Notes: a model not told the origin generated them from the sequence alone. Numbered from the stretch's first letter, positions 45,096-55,279 are shown. The stretch is 64,000 nucleotides of DNA from Pseudobdellovibrionaceae bacterium (GCA_016719575.1 JADJYV010000006.1:124001-188000); one strand, 5' to 3'. Numbers and translations: made by a program.

Positions 45096-46379
45096 ATGGA
45101 CTTAAGAACATCTGTTTTGATCATTTCTGCCTATGGTCGAGGAAATTGGCTAGCAGCAGAGCTTCATCGAGAAAACATTCCGGTGGTGGTTATCGACGTA
45201 ACCTCTAAATTGGGATCATGGCCTCCGGAAGATATCGAGGGGCCCTTTGGTTTTTTTAGTTCAGAAAACATCACAAGTTCTCAAAGCGAAAGGGTTTTTT
45301 CTGGAGACTCTTATGAGTCCGTCGATGACGGATTTACGGTCTGGCTTTCGGATGGTCCTGTTGAATTTAAAAGCCCCGTAACCGAGTACCGTCTCAAGGT
45401 TTTGGGACAGAACGTGGAAGTTTGCGATCTTCTGAGAGGGTCAAAGGCAGTCGATAAAAATAAATACGCAATTGCCAAGTGGGCGTCAGACAACTTTTTT
45501 CACTCTTGGGTTTTACAACTAGCGCATCAATTTGCAGCGACGACCTTTGTGTCAAATGCAAAAGCAAGTCTTCAAGGCAAAGCTCTTCATTTGATGAATC
45601 CGTTTTTTGTGCGCAAGGCCACTCGGGCGGGGCAACAGAAAGCCATGGACTGGCTTCTCGATAAAAAAGTAGAGCTTCTGCAAAAAACAGAAATATTGGA
45701 CATCTCGTTTCATAATAAAAAATATATTTCCGGATTAGAGCTCCAGGGCGAGCGAGCTGGGGTTTTGCATTTTCAGCAATTGGTTTGGACCTTAAGCAGC
45801 GAAGAGTCTTACTTTGTAAACCCAAAAGTTGCGAAGCATTTTTTTCCAAAAGGCATTCTTGAGCCGGAATGGTGTTGGGTTCGTTATCGAATGAAGTTTT
45901 CAAGCTGTCAGGAGATTGAGAGTCTCCCGCTTCATTTGATAGTGATAGACGAAGTGGGGGCTCCGTGGTCGCATCAAAATTTGATCGTCCTTCAGAGGAC
46001 AGCGTTAGAAAATCATTTCGATGCGTGGATTCGAATCCCGAACGTGCAAAGATTTAATAAAGAGTATTTACGTATACGAGGAGAAAAGATTGTTGCCATC
46101 ATGGGGCAACGTTTGCCTGTATCTCTTCCTGAAATTCAATCTTTTCCCCAAGAGTTTTATTACGCCTATTCGCAAATTGGTCCCGCAATCTTTCCCGTTT
46201 ATCAGGAAAAGTTCTCCCGAGGAAAAAGTCAGTTCAATAATTTATTTCAAGATGGCCCCGAGGTTTGGATGAATTATCTATGGGGTCATCAATTTGAGTG
46301 TCAGCAAGTAACCCGAGACTCCTTGGTTAAGTGGTGGGAGTTGATTCAGATGAGAAAGGAAAGAGAATCTCGTGATTGA
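45096..46379 (+). CDS. Putative FAD/NAD-binding oxidoreductase-like protein (427 aa)
   Basis: The start holds a Rossmann-type beta-alpha-beta (VLIISAYGRGNWLAAELHRE, then VVVIDVTSK) with an acidic residue ending strand 2. The dinucleotide loop is not the usual GxGxxG. The remainder shows no known motif. An amine-oxidase-like fold is possible. ATG 45096 is used; the frame is open earlier without a good ribosome-binding site. Confidence 0.55.
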   Translation: MDLRTSVLIISAYGRGNWLAAELHRENIPVVVIDVTSKLGSWPPEDIEGPFGFFSSENITSSQSERVFSGDSYESVDDGFTVWLSDGPVEFKSPVTEYRLKVLGQNVEVCDLLRGSKAVDKNKYAIAKWASDNFFHSWVLQLAHQFAATTFVSNAKASLQGKALHLMNPFFVRKATRAGQQKAMDWLLDKKVELLQKTEILDISFHNKKYISGLELQGERAGVLHFQQLVWTLSSEESYFVNPKVAKHFFPKGILEPEWCWVRYRMKFSSCQEIESLPLHLIVIDEVGAPWSHQNLIVLQRTALENHFDAWIRIPNVQRFNKEYLRIRGEKIVAIMGQRLPVSLPEIQSFPQEFYYAYSQIGPAIFPVYQEKFSRGKSQFNNLFQDGPEVWMNYLWGHQFECQQVTRDSLVKWWELIQMRKERESRD

Positions 46380-47658
46380 ACGTTATACTCGCCCTGAAAT
46401 GGGAATAATTTGGGATATAGATCATCGCTTTGGAAAAATGTTAGAAGTTGAAGTTGCACTTGCCCAGGTGCAAGCACAAATGGGGATGATTCCCAAGGCG
46501 GCCGCGAAGGCAATAGCTGAAAAGGGACGCTTTAGTGCAAAGAGAATCGCGGAAATCGAAAAACTGACAAAGCACGATGTGATCGCTTTTGTTTCTAATG
46601 TTGCAGAAAACGTTGGGCCCCATGGCAAATATATTCACTTTGGCCTAACGAGTTCAGATGTTCTGGATACGGCTTTTAGTTTGCAGGTGCGAGAGGCAGG
46701 CGAAGTCCTTGCTTCTGGCATGAAGTCTCTTGAGCGGGCTCTTGTGAAAATTGCAAAAAAACATCAGGACACTTTGTGCGCAGGTCGAACGCATGGGATG
46801 TTTGCAGAGCCGACGACTTTTGGCTTTAAAATTTTAGGGTTTTTAGCAGAGTTTCGTCGTAATCAAGATAGAGTTAACAGAGCTCTTGCACAAATGAATA
46901 TATGCAAACTAAGTGGGGCGGTCGGCACTTATTCGAGTTTGGGAGTTGGGGTTGAGAAGAAGGTGGCTAAGAAGTTAAAGTTAAGATCTGAAACGATTGC
47001 CACTCAGGTCATTCCTCGGGACCGTCATGCAGAAATGATTCTGAGTCTTGCGATGTTGATGTCGGGTCTAGAGCGCTTGGCGATAGAATTACGCCACTTG
47101 CAACGAAGTGACGTGGCGGAGGTTACAGAAGGTTTTAGTAAGGGGCAAAAGGGGTCCTCGGCTATGCCTCATAAAAAGAACCCCATTAGTGCTGAAAACA
47201 TTACGGGTCTCTCAAGGTTGCTAAAAGGATATGCTTTCTCAGCTCTTGAAAATATAGCTTTATGGCACGAAAGGGATATTAGTCACTCTTCGGTAGAAAG
47301 AGTGATTTTTCCGGATGCCTTTATCGCCACGGACTATGCTGTCTCGCGGATGACGACTTTGATAAACGGTCTCGAAATCAACAAAAAAAGAATGATGGAA
47401 AATATTGAGAGTTCTCAGGGGCAATTATTTAGCTCGCATGTTTTGCTCGCACTTGTTGCTAAAGGATTGAGTCGTGAAACTGCCTACTCACACGTTCAAC
47501 GGTTAAGTCACAGCCTTGGACGAGGAGATCAGCTGCGAGAAAAGATTGTTGAGGACTCCGAGATTTCAAAGTATTTAAACACGAAAGAACTTGATGATAT
47601 TTTTAGCGGTAAAAAACATAAAAAATCAATAAAGTCCGTTATGAAGCGGGGATTTTGA
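46372..47658 (+). CDS. purB: Adenylosuccinate lyase
   Basis: Acts twice in purine synthesis, releasing fumarate from SAICAR and adenylosuccinate. The lyase signature GSSAMPHKKNP is complete and TSSDVLDTA forms the substrate site. Length 428 aa, of the short bacterial/archaeal-like class. Start GTG 46372; it overlaps ldcA by 1 nt. Confidence 0.95.
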   Translation: MIERYTRPEMGIIWDIDHRFGKMLEVEVALAQVQAQMGMIPKAAAKAIAEKGRFSAKRIAEIEKLTKHDVIAFVSNVAENVGPHGKYIHFGLTSSDVLDTAFSLQVREAGEVLASGMKSLERALVKIAKKHQDTLCAGRTHGMFAEPTTFGFKILGFLAEFRRNQDRVNRALAQMNICKLSGAVGTYSSLGVGVEKKVAKKLKLRSETIATQVIPRDRHAEMILSLAMLMSGLERLAIELRHLQRSDVAEVTEGFSKGQKGSSAMPHKKNPISAENITGLSRLLKGYAFSALENIALWHERDISHSSVERVIFPDAFIATDYAVSRMTTLINGLEINKKRMMENIESSQGQLFSSHVLLALVAKGLSRETAYSHVQRLSHSLGRGDQLREKIVEDSEISKYLNTKELDDIFSGKKHKKSIKSVMKRGF

Positions 47659-48590
47659 TGAGCAAATCGTGGAACCATCTTGTGGCCGGAGATATTGTTG
47701 ATGTGGTGTCTCCAGGGTTCGCGTCAACGCCGGAACAAGTTGAGGCGGCTCGGAAATTTCTATTGAAATGGGATTTGCGACCTCGCATTCCCAAGAAACT
47801 CATTCAAAAACATTTTTTGCATGCCAATTCTGATGACAAGAGGTTTGGTTTTTTGAGAGAGGCCCTGGCGGCTGAAGATTCAAAAATTATTTGGTGCTTG
47901 CGAGGTGGTTATGGCTCCAACCGGCTGCTACCGTTATTAGATAAAATTAAAAAGCCAAGACGGCAAAAGCTTTTAGTGGGGATTAGCGATATCACGTCTT
48001 TACATGTTTATTTTGAGCAAAAGTGGGGGTGGCCAACACTTCACGCTTCTTTGTTAGATAGAATGGGAAGTGGAAAGCTCCCCGCCAAGATTGAAAAAGA
48101 GACGATGGATTTGCTCTTTGGCGAGACTGAGGCTGTTGATTTTAATAAATTAAAACCAATGAATAAGAGTGCTCTTAACTCGCGCACGATCAGGGCTCAG
48201 GTTGTTGGTGGAAATTTGATTGTATTGCAAAGCACTCTTGGGACTCCTTATCAGCTGAACACTGAAGGTAAAATTCTATTTATCGAAGATTTGGGTGAAA
48301 GAGGGTATCGGGTTGATCGTGCCCTTGAGCACTTTCAGCAAGCAGGTCTTTTTAAAAAATGTCGAGCTCTCATTATTGGAGAGTTTCTCGGCGGACACGA
48401 GTCTGATGGAAGAGCCCTGTGGCCTCTTGTCTTTAAGGATTGGGCGCAACGCTTGAACATTCCAGTATTTAGTGGGCTTGAGGCTGGGCACGGGATTATA
48501 CAAAGGCCAGTGCCTTTAAATACTCACGCAGAACTCACTGGTGGTCGTCCAGGTCATTTGAGAATTTTTTCTCAAGGAGTTTCTGAGTGA
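47658..48590 (+). CDS. ldcA: Muramoyltetrapeptide LD-carboxypeptidase
   Basis: Removes the terminal D-Ala from cytosolic murein tetrapeptide during recycling. The S66 family catalytic Ser110 is in GISDIT; Glu lies in FIEDLGE and His in AGHGIIQ. No signal peptide, as for E. coli LdcA. It is followed by a GTGA overlap. Confidence 0.92.
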   Translation: MSKSWNHLVAGDIVDVVSPGFASTPEQVEAARKFLLKWDLRPRIPKKLIQKHFLHANSDDKRFGFLREALAAEDSKIIWCLRGGYGSNRLLPLLDKIKKPRRQKLLVGISDITSLHVYFEQKWGWPTLHASLLDRMGSGKLPAKIEKETMDLLFGETEAVDFNKLKPMNKSALNSRTIRAQVVGGNLIVLQSTLGTPYQLNTEGKILFIEDLGERGYRVDRALEHFQQAGLFKKCRALIIGEFLGGHESDGRALWPLVFKDWAQRLNIPVFSGLEAGHGIIQRPVPLNTHAELTGGRPGHLRIFSQGVSE

Positions 48591-49648
48591 AATACTCTGT
48601 TTTAGAAAAGAACCTAATGGACCAGCTGGAATCGAAGATCGTGGACACAACCCCTGGTATGATGGTGCGAGCCTATCAGGGAGGACGAATTGTTTGTGAT
48701 ATTCGAGTCGGCACGACCTATGCTTATTATGATCTTGCGAGTTTAACTAAGATAATTTTCACAGTGCAAGCGATGATGGTTTCATTTGAGCAGGGACGAT
48801 GGAATTTGGACAGCCGTGTGCAGGAATTTCTGCCGTGGTTTTCCCATGCAGCAGTGAGAGTGCAGGATCTCTTGACTCATTCCTCAGGACTGACTTGGTG
48901 GGCTCCCTTTTACAAAGAAATTGATTTGTCTTTAGATATCAATCTGCGTCGTGAAAAACTCCGCGAGATGATTTCGAAGTTAGAGGTTTCTGATACGCCG
49001 AACAGCGTCTATTCTGACGTGGGTTTTTTGCTTCTGGGGTTTTTGATTGAAGAGTTTTATCAAGCAAAGATTCTTGATGTCTGGAATGGAATCAAAGAAA
49101 AGTTTTATGCAGGAACGACGCTTGAGTTTCACTATAAAAACCAAACCCCGCATCGTCTTTCTTTGTATGCCCCGACAGAAGAATGTCCTTGGCGTCGTAA
49201 GCTCATGGTGGGAGAAGTGCATGATGAAAACTGCTGGAGCCTCGGCGGAGTTTCTAGCCATGCGGGGCTTTTCGGCAGTATTGATGATGTTTCATGGGTG
49301 CTCTTAAATATTCGCTCGCAACTCTTGGGGGTCGCTCGTTATTCGGTTAAGCAAAAGACGGCAAGGCTTTTTGCCTCGCGAGCGCGTCCGCAGGGAATGG
49401 GAGATTGGGCTCTTGGTTATATGATGCCGACGCCAGGATCTGCCAGTTGCGGAAGTCGATTTACGTTAAATTCGATAGGTCATACCGGCTTCACCGGGAC
49501 CTCCTTATGGTATGATCCGAAAGCGGATTTTGGTGTGGTTATTTTGTCAAATCGAATTCTTTATGGTCGAGAAAACAAAGCTTTTGCGAAGTTACGACCA
49601 GAGGTACACAATTGGATTATTGAGGGTTTTAGAAAGAGTGCTGTATGA
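48587..49648 (+). CDS. Serine hydrolase of the class C beta-lactamase/DD-peptidase fold, cytosolic
   Basis: Motif 1 SLTK (Ser52, Lys55), motif 2 YSD (142-144) in place of YSN, and motif 3 HTG (299-301) are all present. There is no signal peptide. Flanked by two cytosolic recycling enzymes, it probably acts on a soluble muropeptide or another cytosolic substrate and is unlikely to give antibiotic resistance. Length 353 aa. Start GTG 48587. Confidence 0.85.
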   Translation: MKYSVLEKNLMDQLESKIVDTTPGMMVRAYQGGRIVCDIRVGTTYAYYDLASLTKIIFTVQAMMVSFEQGRWNLDSRVQEFLPWFSHAAVRVQDLLTHSSGLTWWAPFYKEIDLSLDINLRREKLREMISKLEVSDTPNSVYSDVGFLLLGFLIEEFYQAKILDVWNGIKEKFYAGTTLEFHYKNQTPHRLSLYAPTEECPWRRKLMVGEVHDENCWSLGGVSSHAGLFGSIDDVSWVLLNIRSQLLGVARYSVKQKTARLFASRARPQGMGDWALGYMMPTPGSASCGSRFTLNSIGHTGFTGTSLWYDPKADFGVVILSNRILYGRENKAFAKLRPEVHNWIIEGFRKSAV

Positions 49649-51060
49649 ATATAAAACCAGGCAGTCATATTCATTTAATGGGAATTTGCGGAACGGCAAT
49701 GGCCAGTTTAGCGGGATTGTTAAAAGACCGCGGTTTTAAGATTACCGGTAGTGATTCAAATCCCTATCCTCCGATGTCGACCCAACTTGAGAGTCTAGGA
49801 ATTTCGATTCAAAAAGGATATAGACCTGAAAATCTACATCCAAGTCCAGACTTTGTAATCGTCGGCAATGTGATTTCTGCAAACAACGAAGAAGCTCAAG
49901 AGCTTGTTAAGTTAGGACTGCCCTATACCTCTTTACCAAAGGCGATGGGTGAGTTTATTATTGGTGATAAAGAATGCATCAATATTTCTGGAACCCACGG
50001 CAAGACAACAACAACATCTTTGATGAGTTGGGTGGCTGAGCTTTGTGATCAGAAGCCAGGCTTTTTAGTTGGCGGTATTCCAAAAAATTTTTCACAATCT
50101 TTTCGAAATGCCGAGAACAGTAAGTACTTCATTATTGAGGGGGATGAGTACGATACGGCCTACTTTGACAAAGTTCCCAAGTTTATCCACTACAAACCTC
50201 GTCATGTGATTTTAACTTCGGTCGAGTTTGATCATGCTGATATTTACACTGACTTAAGCGCTGTTAAGGCGGCCTTTGTTAAGTTGATTGATCTGATTCC
50301 TGGAGATGGGACTCTGATCGCTTGTGCTGATGATGCCAATGTGGTGGGGCTATTGAAAAATAGTAAGTGCAAGAAGACTTATACCTATGGAATAAACTCG
50401 GGTGATTTTAGAGCCAAAATCCTGAATGAGACAGTCGATGGAATTGAGTTTCAAGTTTTTTTTGATGGAAAAGTCAATGGTCCCTATTTTGTAAAAATGA
50501 GTGGTGAATACAATATATTGAACGCGACGGCGGTTGTAGCTTTGTCTTATTGTTTGGGATTTGCTGATGACAAGATTAAAAAAGCGTTGCGCAGTTTTGA
50601 GGGCGTTAAACGCCGTCAAGATATACTGGGAGAACCTGGTGGTGTTTTGGTAATTGAGGATTTTGCTCATCATCCCACAGCTGTTCGAGAGACAGTAAAG
50701 GGTATTCAAAAAAAATATCCGAACAAAAAAGTTTTTTCTATTTTTGAACCTCGGTCGGCGACGTCTCGTCGAAAGATCTTTCAAAGAGAATATGTGGAGG
50801 CCTTCAAGGGTTCTCATCAAGTGATGTTGGCAAAAGCCTTTGATCAATCAAAAATCACCTCTGAAGATCGATTCTCGAGCGAAGAACTTGCTGAGGACTT
50901 AAAGAGGTCGGGAGTGAGTGCTCAGGCCTTTGATTCATCTGAAGCTATCGTTGAGGCCCTGACGCATCAAGCCCACAGGGGGGATATAGTTCTCATCATG
51001 AGCAATGGGGGTTTTGATGGGATCTACACCAAGATATTAAAGGCTCTCGAAAAGCATTAA
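49645..51060 (+). CDS. mpl: UDP-N-acetylmuramate:L-Ala-D-Glu-meso-Dap ligase
   Basis: Ligates recycled tripeptide to UDP-MurNAc. The ATP loop GTHGKTTTTSL and the N-terminal GICGTAMASLAGLLKDRGF block are typical of Mpl. Length 471 aa. With ldcA it forms a direct peptide-recycling path back to peptidoglycan synthesis. Confidence 0.94.
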   Translation: MNIKPGSHIHLMGICGTAMASLAGLLKDRGFKITGSDSNPYPPMSTQLESLGISIQKGYRPENLHPSPDFVIVGNVISANNEEAQELVKLGLPYTSLPKAMGEFIIGDKECINISGTHGKTTTTSLMSWVAELCDQKPGFLVGGIPKNFSQSFRNAENSKYFIIEGDEYDTAYFDKVPKFIHYKPRHVILTSVEFDHADIYTDLSAVKAAFVKLIDLIPGDGTLIACADDANVVGLLKNSKCKKTYTYGINSGDFRAKILNETVDGIEFQVFFDGKVNGPYFVKMSGEYNILNATAVVALSYCLGFADDKIKKALRSFEGVKRRQDILGEPGGVLVIEDFAHHPTAVRETVKGIQKKYPNKKVFSIFEPRSATSRRKIFQREYVEAFKGSHQVMLAKAFDQSKITSEDRFSSEELAEDLKRSGVSAQAFDSSEAIVEALTHQAHRGDIVLIMSNGGFDGIYTKILKALEKH

Positions 51061-51112
51061 TGCGGCGCATCTTTGTTGTATCTTTTTAGTGGGGTAGCTA
51101 ATTCTTTCGGCT

Positions 51113-53656
51113 ATGACAAGCAACGAAAACCTCACTCCCTTAATGAGACAGTATTGGGATATTAAATCTCTGCATCAAGATAAAATTTTGCTCTTTCGAA
51201 TGGGTGATTTTTTTGAAATGTTTTATGAGGATGCAGTCAGGGCAGCTCCGATTCTCGGGATCGCGCTGACTCAACGGAACAAAAAATCTCAGGATGAAAC
51301 CCCGATGTGCGGAATGCCCCATCATTCTGTTGCGGGCCCCATAAATAAGCTTTTATCCCGTGGTTTTAAGGTTGCCATTTGCGATCAGGTTGAAGATCCC
51401 AAAATGGCGAAAGGGATTGTTAAGCGGGCGGTGACTCGTATTTTGACTCCAGGAATGGTTTACGATTCTGATACTTTAGACGGAACTTTGGCTCACTATC
51501 TTGTGAGCTTTGATGACAACTCAATCAGTTTTTTAGATGGAACGACGGGTGAGGCTTTTTTCTTTCGTGCCAAGAGTTTTGGGATTTTTGCTCGTTTTTT
51601 ACAAATCCTGCCAGTGGCTGAGATTGTATTGTCCTCCGCAGACAGGGCTCTCTTTGAAAAAGAAATCACTGAGAATCTGAGTTTGCAAGGTCTCGTCATT
51701 AGTGTGCATGACAATCAGATAGACGAAAGTCACTCGCTTTTGAGGGAAGGGGCTCCGGCCTCGGCGGCTCGCTTAGTGAGTTACGTTCAGTTTTTAAGCG
51801 GTGAAGAGGCGCTCAAGACTCTGGCTCCTTTTGTAGAAAAAGATTTCCAGCAGCATCTAGAGATTTCAGCGACGACCCTCAGGCATCTTGAGGTTTTTTC
51901 AACTTACAAAGGGGAAGGTCTTGGGTCTTTGTTTTATGCGGTCAATCGCACTCAAACTTCTTCAGGGAGTCGTTTGCTTCGTCAGTGGTTGAGTTTTCCT
52001 TTAATGGATAAAAAGGCAATTGAAAATCGTTACGATATGATTGATCAATGGAGGAGCCGTTTGTCCGAGCTCAAGAGGGTTCGACAGATTCTGGGTCAGA
52101 TGGGTGATGTTGAGCGGCGGCTTGGCAAGATTTCGCAACCTCAGTGCAATGCTCGGGATCTTTTGGCTCTCGCTCAAAGTGTTCGAGCAGGTTTAAGTTC
52201 CCTTGAGGTGGGAGAGGGGTTTAATGCCACTCAGAAGTTAAATAATGAGATACTGAGTAGGCTCAGTTTACTATCTTCGAAAATCGAGAAAACCTTGGTC
52301 GAGGAACCTCCTCTTGCAGTTAAGCAGGGGTATCTGATTCGCAGAGGTGTTTCTGTAGAGCTGGATGAGTTGATAGAGCTTTCTACGGAGTCGCAGAGCT
52401 TGCTTTCACGGATGGAGGTCGCCGAAAGAGAAAAGACCGGAATCAGTAGTCTCAAAATTCGTTACAACAATGTTTTTGGTTATTATATTGAAATTACCAA
52501 TACTCATAAAGAAAAGGTGCCTAGCTATTATCAACGAAAGCAAACTTTGACGAATGCTGAGAGATATTGCACGAACGAATTGATCGAACTTGAGAAGAAA
52601 GTTCTGACGGCTCAGGCGAAACGGTTTGATGTTGAATATGATTACTTCGAGAAATTGCGGCGCGAAGTTTTAAATAGTGGCCCGGATTTGATGAGTTTGG
52701 CTCACGCCTGTAGCGAGTTGGATGTTGTGACGAGCCTTTCTTGGTTGAGTCTCGAAGAAAAATATATTCGGCCTCGATTTTCGCCGAACCGGCAGTTGAT
52801 ATTAAAATGCTCTCGTCACCCGGTGGTCGAGCAGACAGTTAAAAAGAACTTTATTGCCAATGATGTTGAATTAACAGACGGAGCTTGTTTGCTTTTGACT
52901 GGACCAAATATGGCCGGAAAATCAACGCTTATGCGGCAAACTGCATTGATAGCTATCTTAGCTCAGGCAGGGTCGTTTGTGCCGGCGGATCAGGCCTCTT
53001 TGCCAATTTTTGATGCTATCTTTACTAGAATTGGCGCCAGCGATCAGCTGTCTGAGGGGCTCTCAACATTTATGGTTGAAATGACCGAAACGGCAGCGAT
53101 GCTCAAAAATGCAACCTCTCATTCTTTGGTTATTTTGGATGAGGTTGGACGGGGAACCAGCACTTTTGATGGGATGTGTTTAGCGCAGGCAATTTTAGAG
53201 TACTTACTTTCGGATGTGAAGGCGATGACGTTGTTTGCTACTCACTATCATGAATTAACCCATTTAGAGTCTTCGTTTTCTCAGATTAAAAATGCTCATA
53301 TGACCGTGTCGGATCGAGAGGGAGAGATTCGTTTTTTACATACTCTTGTTCGGGGGCCGGCGAAAAAATCCTACGGAATTCAGGTGGCTGAGCTCGCGGG
53401 TCTTCCAGCGATGGTTGTTCGCCGAGCTAAGGGTTTGCTTAAAAATATCGAATTGAAAAAAGTTGAGGCTTCCGGTCAGCTTTCGCTTTTGGATTTGGAG
53501 CAAGAACCCAAGGATCAAGGTCTAGAGGTAATTACCAAGTTTATGCAAGAGGTGAAAAAATACCCTCTGATGAAAATGACTCCCATCGAAGCTATGAATC
53601 AAATTGCGGCGTGGCAGAGCAGCCTAGAGTCTATAAGGGAACAAGAGTTGAACTAA
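51113..53656 (+). CDS. mutS: DNA mismatch repair protein MutS (847 aa)
   Basis: Detects mismatches. The N-terminal mismatch-binding domain holds FFEMFYEDA, the ATPase has Walker A TGPNMAGKST and Walker B LVILDEVGRGTSTFDG. A normal C-terminal helical region follows. Confidence 0.97.
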   Translation: MTSNENLTPLMRQYWDIKSLHQDKILLFRMGDFFEMFYEDAVRAAPILGIALTQRNKKSQDETPMCGMPHHSVAGPINKLLSRGFKVAICDQVEDPKMAKGIVKRAVTRILTPGMVYDSDTLDGTLAHYLVSFDDNSISFLDGTTGEAFFFRAKSFGIFARFLQILPVAEIVLSSADRALFEKEITENLSLQGLVISVHDNQIDESHSLLREGAPASAARLVSYVQFLSGEEALKTLAPFVEKDFQQHLEISATTLRHLEVFSTYKGEGLGSLFYAVNRTQTSSGSRLLRQWLSFPLMDKKAIENRYDMIDQWRSRLSELKRVRQILGQMGDVERRLGKISQPQCNARDLLALAQSVRAGLSSLEVGEGFNATQKLNNEILSRLSLLSSKIEKTLVEEPPLAVKQGYLIRRGVSVELDELIELSTESQSLLSRMEVAEREKTGISSLKIRYNNVFGYYIEITNTHKEKVPSYYQRKQTLTNAERYCTNELIELEKKVLTAQAKRFDVEYDYFEKLRREVLNSGPDLMSLAHACSELDVVTSLSWLSLEEKYIRPRFSPNRQLILKCSRHPVVEQTVKKNFIANDVELTDGACLLLTGPNMAGKSTLMRQTALIAILAQAGSFVPADQASLPIFDAIFTRIGASDQLSEGLSTFMVEMTETAAMLKNATSHSLVILDEVGRGTSTFDGMCLAQAILEYLLSDVKAMTLFATHYHELTHLESSFSQIKNAHMTVSDREGEIRFLHTLVRGPAKKSYGIQVAELAGLPAMVVRRAKGLLKNIELKKVEASGQLSLLDLEQEPKDQGLEVITKFMQEVKKYPLMKMTPIEAMNQIAAWQSSLESIREQELN

Positions 53657-53681
53657 AGAATCAGTGGTCTGGTCGAGTGCA

Positions 53682-53888
53682 CTAAGAACGCTGAGAACTA
53701 TCTGGAGTGGTTCTTTTGCGACTGCCGCCGCTTGTGCCAGTGTGGTTTCGCCAGTTATATCCGGGATCGGTTTTTGTACGATTGTACCAGGCATCCCATT
53801 TCTTTTTAGGAAGTTTATGACTAACTTGACCTTTTTCGTCGAAAATATCAGGATCTTTACCAAAGAAGAAATCTAAGATTTTGCCCAT
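53682..53888 (-). CDS. Small basic hypothetical protein (68 aa)
   Basis: MGKILDFFFGKDPDIFDEKG opens the protein and a Lys/Trp-rich, then Ser/Thr/Arg-rich disordered tail ends it. AGGGG precedes the ATG. It lies in the gap after mutS, convergent. No family is recognised. Confidence 0.5.
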   Translation of the reverse strand: MGKILDFFFGKDPDIFDEKGQVSHKLPKKKWDAWYNRTKTDPGYNWRNHTGTSGGSRKRTTPDSSQRS

Positions 53889-53964
53889 TTCATAACCCCT
53901 AACGAAAGCCCCTTGAATAATAAATCAAAAGAACCCTTGGCGCAATAATTTTGAATTGGCGCTG

Positions 53965-54240
53965 TTAAATCCGAGGGTTGGCGCAGGTGTCGATAATGTC
54001 GAGACCTTCGTCTTCAGCGAGATGGCGATTTCCTTTATAGTGGTTAAAGCAAGCTTGAGCTGCTGATTCATAAGCCTCTTCGTAGCTTGGAGCCGTACGT
54101 GAATATTCGTAGCTCACTGCCTTTAGTTTGAACTTAAAAGTATAGAGTTTTTGCGTCGGAGTTGTTTCTACCCAACCTAATCCCACTGATGAAATCAAAG
54201 TGGTAAAGGCGACTAGACTCAATAATATTGTCTTTTTCAT
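53965..54240 (-). CDS. Small secreted protein (91 aa)
   Basis: The signal peptide MKKTILLSLVAFTTLISSVGLG is clear and GGAGG precedes ATG 54240. The mature part has two cysteines (about 65 and 87) that may form a disulfide, and an AYESAAQACF block. No family is recognised. Confidence 0.7.
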   Translation of the reverse strand: MKKTILLSLVAFTTLISSVGLGWVETTPTQKLYTFKFKLKAVSYEYSRTAPSYEEAYESAAQACFNHYKGNRHLAEDEGLDIIDTCANPRI

Positions 54241-54451
54241 AGATCCTCCAAAACCCAAAAAGGGGCTTTGTTATCTTGTTATGCAAGCCCTGCGCCGATT
54301 AATAAAAGTTATTCAACAAGACAGGCTTGTAACATATCGAAACCACTAGATAATACAATATCACAATGATACATAATTCTTGTTGCCAAATGTTTCAGGC
54401 AGTGACACTTTCGGGAAATCAGATGATCAGAGTTTTTTCAGGGGTCTTATT

Positions 54452-55279
54452 GTGAAAATGGCCACAATTTTTATGTCTCTTGTGTTGGGGTTTAGCTCTG
54501 TGGGGCTTGCTTCAAATTCGAGTTCAAATCCTTTGGTTGTTGTGACGGTTGAGGACACGCTTAAGCTTTCTCATTCTCTCAACTTTTGGGATTCTCTTAA
54601 TTATGTTCATGACTCAGAAAGTCGTTTTTTGGGCATGAATAAAGTTTTGAATTTATTAGTATCCTATAGGCCTGCGACCTCTTTAATTTACTTAACTGAG
54701 CCAAGTGAACTTTTGGCTGGCTCTGTTCAGGTGGAATTTCTAAAAAAAAATTCTTTCCCCAGGGGACATTTTCTTAGCTACAAAGAAGCAACCGATGTCT
54801 CTCATCGATTAGAGATTTTGCGCAATGCGATGGCTATTTTCAAACCAGCAAAGGTGGTTCTCATCGGGCACAATGGTGGAGTTGACGTTGAGGTCTTTCA
54901 GTCTCTTGCTCAAGGATATCCAGAAGTTGAATTTTATCAGTACTTGCATGTTCTTTATTCCCCAAACTCACAGGATGAGGCGGGTCATTTTCTAAGCCCA
55001 TTCCAACGAGGCTATGTGACGGCAGTTGAGTTGTTAATAGATCTTCAGCAGAAACGTTTAGTTGAGGCGAATGCCTCAACTAAACTGGCAAAAGAATTAA
55101 CGAGAGAGATTTTGTTCAAAGATTCGAACCCTGAGTCTAAAGTAGTCGGAATTCCTTCTTTTGCGAAGTGTGAGGTGTTTATTTGGAGCTGGGATGTTTT
55201 GAATCGATTTTCTTTTTTAGCTCCTTTGAAGGAACACCTTTCAAAGCGATGTTATTCGTCGCCAGCTTATGAAAATTAA
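54452..55279 (+). CDS. Secreted HAD-like protein related to APP1/DUF2183 with altered catalytic motif (275 aa)
   Basis: GTG 54452 follows AGGGG. A signal peptide ends near GLAS. The fold order matches DUF2183 (APP1-type phosphatase): VVVTVEDTLK, YLTEPSELL, FPRGHFL and AKVVLIGHNGGVDVEVF. The usual nucleophile motif DxDDT reads T-V-E-D-T, and DSGxxD reads H-N-G-G-V-D, so normal phosphatase activity is doubtful. It may bind a lipid or phosphate ligand. It overlaps the Cys-rich gene by 11 nt. Confidence 0.65.
   Translation: MKMATIFMSLVLGFSSVGLASNSSSNPLVVVTVEDTLKLSHSLNFWDSLNYVHDSESRFLGMNKVLNLLVSYRPATSLIYLTEPSELLAGSVQVEFLKKNSFPRGHFLSYKEATDVSHRLEILRNAMAIFKPAKVVLIGHNGGVDVEVFQSLAQGYPEVEFYQYLHVLYSPNSQDEAGHFLSPFQRGYVTAVELLIDLQQKRLVEANASTKLAKELTREILFKDSNPESKVVGIPSFAKCEVFIWSWDVLNRFSFLAPLKEHLSKRCYSSPAYEN

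Noticed and set aside
48587..49648. Antibiotic-resistance beta-lactamase
   Set aside because: No signal peptide, and it sits in a cytosolic recycling cluster; the motifs show the fold only.
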